Below, piece by piece: positions 57,468-64,000 of a DNA stretch of 64,000 nt. The notes below the pieces were generated by a model that worked only from the letters and a program-made list of their open reading frames with translations, did no database searches and had not been told where the DNA came from. The DNA is from Photobacterium atrarenae (GTDB taxonomy: Bacteria > Pseudomonadota > Gammaproteobacteria > Enterobacterales > Vibrionaceae). Numbering within the stretch: the first letter of the stretch is position 1; each line of letters opens with the position of its first letter. Position numbers and translations under genes: made by a program. The stretch covers positions 1,612,001 through 1,676,000 of the forward strand of contig NZ_CP101509.1 in the NCBI RefSeq assembly GCF_024380015.1. The letters are read 5' to 3'.

Positions 57468-58445
57468 TCAGGGGTTGAAGATTTTCGCTTTGACCATCCG
57501 TCGGTATTGGCTGGGCGTCATGCCAAACTGCTGCTGAAATCGGGTCGAAAAATGGTAGGCGTTCTTATAGCCGACTTGTTCGGCAACATCCTGAGTTGAC
57601 ATTCCGAAGTCTCGCAACAGCTGCTGTGCCGCTTCCATCCGGAGCTTTTGCAGGTATTGATGCGGCGTCTGTCCGACTTGATCGCTGAACTTACGGTTAA
57701 AGCTGCGCAGTGGAATGCTGCATTGCTCGGCAATGATTTTTGCAGTGATCGGGTCGGCAAGGTGACGCTTCATCCAGTCCTGGGCCAGGGCGATTGACTC
57801 ATCAAACTGGAGCTGCCCGCCGATTTGGTAAAACGGTTGCTGGGTGGATTTTGATATTTCATGACCAAAGTGAGTCTCGATAATCGCGGCAATTTTCTGT
57901 CCGAAATGTTCGGTAATCAGGTAGAGGATCATCTCTGTTTGCGAGTTGATACTGCCGGTACAGAACAGGCCGTTTGCAGCAGTAATTGAAGCTTGCCGGT
58001 TGAGCCGGACTTTCGGGTAGCGCTCGGCAAATTTATCGTAGTAATACCAGTGGGTGGTGGCGACCTGATCATCAAGCAGTCCGGTCTCGGCCAGCCAGGT
58101 GACACCGGTGCCGGTGGCGACCAGTTGCGCCCCTTGCTGGTATTGATGTTTGAGCCAGGGGGCAATCGCCGGTGTATGGCGCAAGGCAGCGAGCGGGTTC
58201 CCCCACATGGGCGGCAGAATAACGATGTCAAAGGTTTGCCGGCTGCCAAAGGTGGTATCCGGTTGCAGTTTGAGACCGGCGGAAACCGGCGGTGGCGTCA
58301 GGCTCGATGAAATCACTCTGAGCTCGAACGGGTTGTCTCTTTGTTGCTGGCGCGGCCTGAGGCTGGCGGCACTGCTGAGCATTTCGGCGGCCAGTGAAAC
58401 CCCGGTAATGAGTGCTTTATCGTACAGGACAAATCCAACTTTCAT
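57468..58445 (-). CDS. GlxA-type regulator: DJ-1/PfpI domain plus AraC HTH
   Basis: A 325-residue regulator. Residues 1-175 form a class I glutamine amidotransferase-like (DJ-1/PfpI) domain (VGFVLYDKALITGVSLAAEM, FDIVILPPMWGN, LVATGTGVTWLAETGLLDDQ), here probably a ligand sensor. The C-terminal AraC domain has ITAKIIAEQCSIPLRSFNRK and MSTQDVAEQVGYKNAYHFST with FGMTPSQYRR. ATG 58445 is chosen over GTG 58451. It is divergent from the ketosynthase gene 116 bases away, a possible target. Confidence 0.93.
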   Translation of the reverse strand: MKVGFVLYDKALITGVSLAAEMLSSAASLRPRQQQRDNPFELRVISSSLTPPPVSAGLKLQPDTTFGSRQTFDIVILPPMWGNPLAALRHTPAIAPWLKHQYQQGAQLVATGTGVTWLAETGLLDDQVATTHWYYYDKFAERYPKVRLNRQASITAANGLFCTGSINSQTEMILYLITEHFGQKIAAIIETHFGHEISKSTQQPFYQIGGQLQFDESIALAQDWMKRHLADPITAKIIAEQCSIPLRSFNRKFSDQVGQTPHQYLQKLRMEAAQQLLRDFGMSTQDVAEQVGYKNAYHFSTRFQQQFGMTPSQYRRMVKAKIFNP

Positions 58446-58561
58446 GGTCACACTGGCCTCTGGATGGCATGAATTTGAGTAATTTTGGCATGTTTTTGAG
58501 GTGAATGAACAGTGTAAATCATTAACCTATACCTATCTTTACGAATTGAAGCAGGTACAAG

Positions 58562-60412
58562 ATGGCGAAGTTACCTTTGATTGTCGGGCTTGGCGGGATG
58601 AATGCCGCAGGCCGCAGCTCCGGATTTCACAGCTACAAACGCATGATTGCGGAGGTGCTCCCGGCGCAAGAAATGACCTCGACCTGGCAGGACTTGGCAC
58701 GCCGGATGGGGCTGACCGAAAGTGACGATGTCACGCCAGAGCTAATTGAGGCAATCAAAGCGGGAACGCTCATTCGCCGGATTGACTCCTTTGATCCGGA
58801 TCAGGTGCGGCATCAGTATCAAGCCAAGCTGAACGGGGGTGATGAGCAAATTGTTTTTACCCTGCGCAGATCAAAATTACCGACGCAAATCCCGGAGAAC
58901 TGGCACTTAGAAGCGCAGGGTAGCCGGGTGAAAATCACCGTACGCGGTGAGCTGGGCGTGCTGCTCGAAGATCGAACGACGTTTCCGGTCACCAGTGGCG
59001 GGAATATTCCGGCTGGGTTCGATCCGGGCAAGTTGTACAATTCTCGTCACCACCCGCGTGGCTTGAAGCTGAGCGTTTATGGGGCTTCAGACGCGCTGAA
59101 CTCACTCGGCGTTGAGTGGGGGGACGTTCAGGCCCATATCCGACCGGATGAGGTCGCCGTATATGCAGGCAGCGCGCTGGCACAAATTGATGATCAGTCG
59201 CTTGCTGGGATGCTCGCCGCACCGCTGACCGGGGGACGGGTCAGTTCGAAAATGATGGCGTTGTCGTTTGCGGAAATGCCTGCGGACTTCATTAACAGTT
59301 ATATCATTAATAGCGTGGGTTCGACCGGCACCAATATGGGCGCCTGTGCCACTTTCCTTTATAACCTGCGCCAGGGCATGCGGGATATTCAGCAGGGCCA
59401 TGCCAAAGTCGTGATCGTTGGTAATGCGGAAGCACCGGTCGTCGCGGAGGTGATGGAAGGGTTCCGGGTCATGGGCGCATTGGCGGAAGATGAGCAGCTC
59501 AAAGCGCTGGACAACAGCGAAACGGTGGACAACCGCCGCGCCTGCCGACCATTCTCCAGTAACGCCGGATTTACCATGGCCGAATCGGCGCAATTTGTGG
59601 TTCTGATGGATGATGCGTTGGCGCTGGAACTTGGTGTCACGATATACGGCGCCGTGGCGGATGTGTTTATCAATGCCGATGCCAACAAGAAGTCTATTTC
59701 TGCTCCGGGAGTCGGGAATTATGTGACCGTTGCCAAGGCTGCGGCGCTGGCTCAGGCCATCCTTGGTCCGGAAGGGGTTAAGCAGACCTTTGTTCAGGCT
59801 CACGGAACCGGCACGCCGCAAAACCGGGTAACGGAAAGTCATATTCTGAACGAGGTGGCGAAAACTTTCGCCATCGATCAGTGGCCGGTGACGGCGATTA
59901 AATCTTACGTCGGCCATTCGATGAGTGTCGCTGCCGGTGATCAATTGATTGCGTCGCTGGGAGTCTGGCAATACGGCTGGATCCCTGGGATCAAAACGAT
60001 TGATCATATTGCTGGCGATGTGCATCAGTCACACCTGAATATTCTGTCTGATCATGTGTTTGCCGGTGAGCACGGTGAAGACTACAAAGCCGTGATCATC
60101 AACGCGAAGGGCTTTGGTGGCAACAATGCGACCGGCCTGGTGCTATCACCGGCACAAACCCTGGCCATGCTGGAAAACAAGTATGGCGAGTCGGCGCTTC
60201 AGAACTATCTGGGCAGAAACCAAGCGGTGCGCCAGCAGGCGGCGGCAAATGATCAGGCGGCTTGTGCCGGACAGGAGACGATCCGCTATCACTTTGGTGA
60301 GAATGTGATGGATGAAAGTGCGGTAACTCTGAGCCAGGACGCGGTTGTGTTGTCCGCGTTTGAGCAGGCGATTACTTTGTCACAGCATAATCCGTATGCC
60401 GATTACAGTTAA
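58562..60412 (+). CDS. Beta-ketoacyl synthase-family protein
   Basis: A stand-alone 616-residue thiolase-fold condensing enzyme. The predicted active site is Cys262 in NMGACATFLYN, His414 in VQAHGTGTPQNRVTES, and Lys447/His452 in IKSYVGHSMSVAAGDQ. It is about 200 residues longer than FabB or FabF, with extra N-terminal sequence (residues 1-150) and an extended C-terminus. No acyl carrier protein or other fatty-acid gene is adjacent, so the product is unknown. It resembles long KAS-like proteins of vibrios. Confidence 0.88.
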   Translation: MAKLPLIVGLGGMNAAGRSSGFHSYKRMIAEVLPAQEMTSTWQDLARRMGLTESDDVTPELIEAIKAGTLIRRIDSFDPDQVRHQYQAKLNGGDEQIVFTLRRSKLPTQIPENWHLEAQGSRVKITVRGELGVLLEDRTTFPVTSGGNIPAGFDPGKLYNSRHHPRGLKLSVYGASDALNSLGVEWGDVQAHIRPDEVAVYAGSALAQIDDQSLAGMLAAPLTGGRVSSKMMALSFAEMPADFINSYIINSVGSTGTNMGACATFLYNLRQGMRDIQQGHAKVVIVGNAEAPVVAEVMEGFRVMGALAEDEQLKALDNSETVDNRRACRPFSSNAGFTMAESAQFVVLMDDALALELGVTIYGAVADVFINADANKKSISAPGVGNYVTVAKAAALAQAILGPEGVKQTFVQAHGTGTPQNRVTESHILNEVAKTFAIDQWPVTAIKSYVGHSMSVAAGDQLIASLGVWQYGWIPGIKTIDHIAGDVHQSHLNILSDHVFAGEHGEDYKAVIINAKGFGGNNATGLVLSPAQTLAMLENKYGESALQNYLGRNQAVRQQAAANDQAACAGQETIRYHFGENVMDESAVTLSQDAVVLSAFEQAITLSQHNPYADYS

Positions 60413-60560
60413 CGCATAGGGTCAGCATATACGCAGTGGACAGTATCCGGATAGGAATCTGTCCTAAATTCCCTATAATGACCGGCTCAATGCATCATCT
60501 ATGTTGTGACAGGCGGATACCGGAACCTGTCGGAGCCGGTCAGCTCAAGGGAGAATTTCA

Positions 60561-61418
60561 TTGGCGAATATCATGTTGGTCGCAAACCTCAATTGCGATC
60601 GCGTTCTGACGCTGGATAAGCCACTGTCAACCGGCGGACGTCATCATTATCAGGATGGCGGTCGTCGTTTAGGCGGCGGTGGTGCAAATACCGGCCTGGG
60701 GTTGATCTGGGCAGGGCACCACGTTGCCCTGGTCAGTCAGGTCGGCAAAGACGAGACCGCAGACTGGCTGCTTGCCGAGGCGAGCCTGCAAGGGCTCAAT
60801 TGCAGCCTGTTACACCGTCATGATATGGCAACCCCTGAGTTGCTGCTGGTGATGACCCCGGATGGTGAGCGAACCATTATCCGGCCGCACCGACCGCCGT
60901 TTATCCTCGGCAGCCCGCCTGATTTTACCCGCTGGGATGTGCTCTATTTCAACTCTTCTGCCCAAGGCTGCGAAGCATGGGCACAAGCGGCGATGCCGCA
61001 TTGTCTTGTGGTGGCGCAACTGGCCAAAGACGAACGAGTTCGTCCTTCTCATGTCCTTATTACCTCAAAAGATGACTGGCAGGGGCGATCTGATTTATCT
61101 CCCTGGCAATACGCCCGCCAGATTGCCGGTGAGAGCTTGCAATATTTCGTGGTGACCGATGGTGCCAATGGGGCTGTGGCGTATAGCGAAGAAGCGGAAG
61201 TGGTGATTCCGGCGGTGCCTGCGGAAGTGGTGGATACCACTGGTGCCGGCGATGCGTTTGCCGCGGGCTTGATTCATGCGCTGATCAGCCAGAGTTCAAT
61301 TCAGCCCGCATTGGAAGAAGGGGCGAAATGGGCAGCTTGTGCGGTGAGCACATCAAGCTCAACGCCAGGGGAAGCGCTGAAACAGCAACTCAGTCTGTCT
61401 TTGTCTTCGGGGAACTAA
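60561..61418 (+). CDS. PfkB-family carbohydrate kinase
   Basis: A 285-residue ribokinase-like enzyme. The N-terminal GGGGANTGLGLIWAG matches the first PfkB signature, the lid strands follow, and DTTGAGDAFAAGLIHAL near 228-244 holds the catalytic Asp and anion hole. The start is TTG at 60561, since AAGGGAG lies 7 bases upstream; the next ATG would cut the first strand. The sugar substrate is unknown. Confidence 0.9.
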   Translation: MANIMLVANLNCDRVLTLDKPLSTGGRHHYQDGGRRLGGGGANTGLGLIWAGHHVALVSQVGKDETADWLLAEASLQGLNCSLLHRHDMATPELLLVMTPDGERTIIRPHRPPFILGSPPDFTRWDVLYFNSSAQGCEAWAQAAMPHCLVVAQLAKDERVRPSHVLITSKDDWQGRSDLSPWQYARQIAGESLQYFVVTDGANGAVAYSEEAEVVIPAVPAEVVDTTGAGDAFAAGLIHALISQSSIQPALEEGAKWAACAVSTSSSTPGEALKQQLSLSLSSGN

Positions 61419-61451
61419 CCGCCCCGGCAAGGATTTACTGGGCCGGGGCGG
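61419..61451. terminator. GC-rich hairpin between convergent genes
   Basis: CCGCCCCGGC (61419-61428) pairs perfectly with GCCGGGGCGG (61442-61451). No T-run on either strand, so terminator function is uncertain. Confidence 0.45.
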
Positions 61452-61488
61452 GGAAGGATTGATTGAGCTGAGCTATTTCAGCGTGAAC

Positions 61489-62523
61489 TCAGTAGCCGTA
61501 GCGGGTGGCTTCGAAATTATTCAGCAGGCGATGCACTAAGTAAGTTGCAAGCAAGGTCACAATAATCGCAAACACAATACAGCCGATTCGGTATAGTGCG
61601 CTGAACATCAAATCATTGGTCGGTGTCAGGTACTGTCCAAACAAAATCCCCAGCGTGGTCAGCGCGCCAAACCCAACCCCGGAGCCGCTGGCCTCTTTGA
61701 CATGCAAATAGCTAAACAGCATGGTACCGATCCACAGCAGCGGGATCACCAGCAGCAGAAGACTGGACCAGTCATACAGGAAGAGCTGGCCGACCAAACC
61801 AAACGTCACCCCAAGTATTGTGCCCATGGCCCGTTTTCTCGCCGAGCCCAGTGCTCCGTTCCAGTTCATCGGAAACAGCAGTAAAATGGTGGTTGCCTGC
61901 GCCGACATGGAATCACTCAAATCCAGAACCTGAAACACCAGAAACGAGAGTGTTGCCAGTGTGGCACCCAGTAGCGCTTCATGCCGCATCCGATGTGAGC
62001 CCTTCGGCTCGGTCGAGCGAGGCGGTGGCTGACGTGGCTCCGCATCCGGGATTAAAAAAGTGACCAGATAAGCGATGATCACCGACAGCGTGCCAGCCAG
62101 CAGGTTTCCGACAATCAATTCATTCAGATCGACATTCGGGTAGCTGGCAAAATGGAGCATGATGCTCAGGCTCAGTACGCCTGTGGCGCCGAACAGAAAC
62201 AAGCTGCCTTTGGACATACAGGCGAACTTGTATAAAAACAGGCCGAAGACGATCAGGGTCATCAGCCCCGGATGGCTGCCGAACAGCCCTCCAAGGATCC
62301 CGACTTCCAACGCGCAGACCACCCCGGAAGCAAAGAGCTGCCGGGCGGCGTGCAGCGACATCACCGGTACCATGCCCAATAACAGCATCGGCAACACGGT
62401 AAAGAAAACCCCGTAATTCCAGCCGAAGATTTTACTGATGGTGAATCCCAGCGTTGCGCCGCAGGCGATCCGGACGCACTGGCGTAGATCATTTTCGGAT
62501 AAAGGGTGCTCCCAAAGCCGCAT
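61489..62523 (-). CDS. DUF2955/FUSC-like membrane protein of an efflux operon
   Basis: A 344-residue inner-membrane protein with two sets of about five helices, each opening with a FUSC-type block (CGATLGFTISKIFGWNYGVF; ALLGATLATLSFLVFQVLDL), as in DUF2955 and aromatic-acid exporters. GGAGGCACC precedes the start. It begins 11 bases after the HlyD-type gene, so the two form one exporter with an outer-membrane channel supplied elsewhere. Confidence 0.87.
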   Translation of the reverse strand: MRLWEHPLSENDLRQCVRIACGATLGFTISKIFGWNYGVFFTVLPMLLLGMVPVMSLHAARQLFASGVVCALEVGILGGLFGSHPGLMTLIVFGLFLYKFACMSKGSLFLFGATGVLSLSIMLHFASYPNVDLNELIVGNLLAGTLSVIIAYLVTFLIPDAEPRQPPPRSTEPKGSHRMRHEALLGATLATLSFLVFQVLDLSDSMSAQATTILLLFPMNWNGALGSARKRAMGTILGVTFGLVGQLFLYDWSSLLLLVIPLLWIGTMLFSYLHVKEASGSGVGFGALTTLGILFGQYLTPTNDLMFSALYRIGCIVFAIIVTLLATYLVHRLLNNFEATRYGY

Positions 62524-62534
62524 GGTGCCTCCGG

Positions 62535-63593
62535 TTAGTAGATGTAGTGCAGGGTGCTCAGGAATTTAATCTGGGCAAAAGCCAGCCATGACAGCAGGGT
62601 ACCGTCCGGCACCAGTTGCACCGTCGCCCGTGCGCCAGCCGGTAGCGGTTTTTCCAGTGTGTCCTGCATCGTCAGATGCAGACGCATCCGCTGTGCATCA
62701 CGAACCCAGCGGTTGGATTCAGTTGGGGTTGCCAGGTTACCGTCGGCACTGAACTGACCGTTGCTGACTCCGGCATCCAGGCTGCTGATCTCTGCCGCAT
62801 AAACCGTCCCTGGTCGGCTGTCGAAGGCAATCAAGGCTTTGCTGTGTTGATCAAAATGGCGCAAGCTTTTTTCACGGAAATCGGCAATGATATCTAACTT
62901 GGTATCCACCAGAGCAACCAAAGGTTTACCAGCCGCAGCATAGGTGCCCGGCTCAAGTTGCAGGTTGGTGATCACCCCATCATGTCGGGCAGTCACCTGG
63001 GTATACGAGAGATTCAGCAGGGCTTTTTCCAGCTTGTTCTTGGCGACGCGGATATTGATGTTGGTGTCATCCTCGGCACCACGATTGACTTTCAGCTCTT
63101 TCAGGCTGGCCCGTGCAGCCGTCAGATCGGCTTTGGCGGCTGTCGCGGCGCTGATGGCGTCATCACGAAGCTGGCGGGAAGTACCGTTGCGCTGAAAGAG
63201 GGTATTCAAACGGTTGGCTTCACGGACTTTCTGCTCAGCAATAATTTCACTGGCGGTCATCTTGGCTTCGGCCGCCGCGATGGATGCATCCAGTTGATCG
63301 TTGTTTTTGATGGCTTGGGCCAGCTGTAAGCGGGCTTCGCCAACGGCCAGCTCAAACGGCTGCGTGTCGATTTCAAACAGCACATCGCCTTGTTTGACCG
63401 GCTGGTTGGTATGGACATACACCTTGCTGACCGGGCCATTGACCTGCGGTGCGACCTGGGTAACCGTCCGGGTTGCCATTGCTTGCGGCGTCAGCGGAAC
63501 GGCCAGATCAGCCACGAGGAAATAGGCGAAAGTCAGGACAAACAGGATGATGCTGTGTTTGATCCAGCGGGCAAATTTCTGATCAGGTGTCAT
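62535..63593 (-). CDS. HlyD/EmrA-type membrane fusion protein
   Basis: A 352-residue adaptor anchored by one helix (residues 13-31). The barrel-sandwich half GPVSKVYVHTNQPVKQGDVL is followed by a coiled coil (70-190), the second half VTARHDGVITNLQLEPGTYA and a beta-barrel. It lies 32 bases after the MarR-type gene and just before the DUF2955 gene, so it is part of the same operon. Confidence 0.94.
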   Translation of the reverse strand: MTPDQKFARWIKHSIILFVLTFAYFLVADLAVPLTPQAMATRTVTQVAPQVNGPVSKVYVHTNQPVKQGDVLFEIDTQPFELAVGEARLQLAQAIKNNDQLDASIAAAEAKMTASEIIAEQKVREANRLNTLFQRNGTSRQLRDDAISAATAAKADLTAARASLKELKVNRGAEDDTNINIRVAKNKLEKALLNLSYTQVTARHDGVITNLQLEPGTYAAAGKPLVALVDTKLDIIADFREKSLRHFDQHSKALIAFDSRPGTVYAAEISSLDAGVSNGQFSADGNLATPTESNRWVRDAQRMRLHLTMQDTLEKPLPAGARATVQLVPDGTLLSWLAFAQIKFLSTLHYIY

Positions 63594-63625
63594 AAAAAGA
63601 TTACTTCTCCGTCTGTACGTCGTTG

Positions 63626-64000
63626 TTATTGTTCGGTGTGGGTGTTGAGCGTGTTTAAGGCATTTCCGGCAATCAGTTCCAGCGTGCTGCTCATCTTGAC
63701 CAACTCTTCGTCGCTGAGCCCGGTCAGTAAACTCTGCCGGACTTGCAGGATCCGGGTTTCCATCTGTTTGAGCAGTGCGCGGCCTTCGTCGGTCAGGCCG
63801 ACAATGCGGGCGCGTTTATCGTGCTGGCAGCTGTGACGCACGATCAGCGACTGTTCTTCAAGCTGTTTTAAGGTGCGCATTAAAGACGCCAGTTCAATCT
63901 CCAGCGCTTCCGCCAGAACCTTCTGGCTGACGTTGTCGCCCAGCCGTTGCAACTTCCACAGTGCAGTCCAGCGTGGGTGAGTGAGCCCCAGCGGCGCTAG
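63626..64000 (-). CDS. MarR-family transcriptional regulator (5' end beyond window)
   Basis: An open frame runs from the right edge to a stop at 63626 (125 codons visible). It starts within LAPLGLTHPRWTALWKLQRL, continues with the winged helix (VSQKVLAEALEIELASLMRT, LKQLEEQSLIVRHSCQHDKR, ARIVGLTDEGRAL) and ends in the dimerisation helix. First gene of the efflux operon and its probable repressor, by analogy with EmrR. The apparent start at 63952 is only an internal TTG. Confidence 0.92.
   Translation of the reverse strand, partial: LAPLGLTHPRWTALWKLQRLGDNVSQKVLAEALEIELASLMRTLKQLEEQSLIVRHSCQHDKRARIVGLTDEGRALLKQMETRILQVRQSLLTGLSDEELVKMSSTLELIAGNALNTLNTHTEQ

Overview
The window reads as chromosomal DNA of a marine gammaproteobacterium of the Vibrionaceae, most likely Photobacterium or a close relative. 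The grounds are the gcvP-gcvH-glyA block divergent from an XRE regulator and gcvT, a Vibrio-type integron attC site, a VC0807-family protein, NhaD, CheV, and part of a 'proteobacterial dedicated sortase' locus. All family assignments come from reading translations and motifs by eye; no search was run. No tRNA, rRNA or CRISPR was seen.

Layout. (1) 1-1.6 kb: end of an unknown gene and a chemotaxis receptor. (2) 1.8-13.4 kb: an AT-rich accessory block that looks like a decayed integron cassette array. It holds one intact attC site (2981-3060), three decayed IS1111/IS110-type remnants that each end at an attC-like core (GTTATGC, GTTATGT, GTTAGGC), single-gene inserts (a secreted protein, an AraC regulator with an ABM-domain protein, a DUF4345 protein, a DM13 protein), complete IS256- and IS3-family elements, a second IS110-family pseudogene, and a two-gene ATPase + DUF4435/TOPRIM unit resembling the PARIS (AriA-AriB) anti-phage system. 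(3) 13.4-15.5 kb: a beta-propeller gene broken by one frameshift. (4) 15.8-23.2 kb: the glycine cleavage/one-carbon cluster with a PurR-type box and a perfect 20-bp palindrome that may be the operator of the local XRE regulator. (5) 23.2-37.6 kb: housekeeping and signalling genes interrupted by three almost identical 1889-bp group IIC introns, each directly after a Rho-independent terminator hairpin. Between them lie two small genes, a sortase-system histidine kinase/response regulator/OmpA protein without visible sortase or target, cheV, and nagA with a NagC-like operator. (6) 37.6-64 kb: mainly core genes: isochorismatase-type hydrolase, CDGSH-glutamate synthase fusion, PpiC, a VOC protein and an AraC regulator, a three-gene ABC exporter, SgrR-type regulator, DD-carboxypeptidase, NhaD, two chemotaxis receptors, a GlxA-type regulator, a ketosynthase, a PfkB kinase, and a MarR-HlyD-DUF2955 efflux operon running off the right edge.

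How the parts work together. GcvP, GcvH, GcvT and GlyA form the glycine-to-methylene-THF route, with the XRE protein as probable local regulator. The accessory block is layered mobile DNA: cassettes, insertion sequences targeting cassette recombination sites, and a candidate defence operon. The introns spread by using terminator hairpins as landing sites, so they avoid harming genes.
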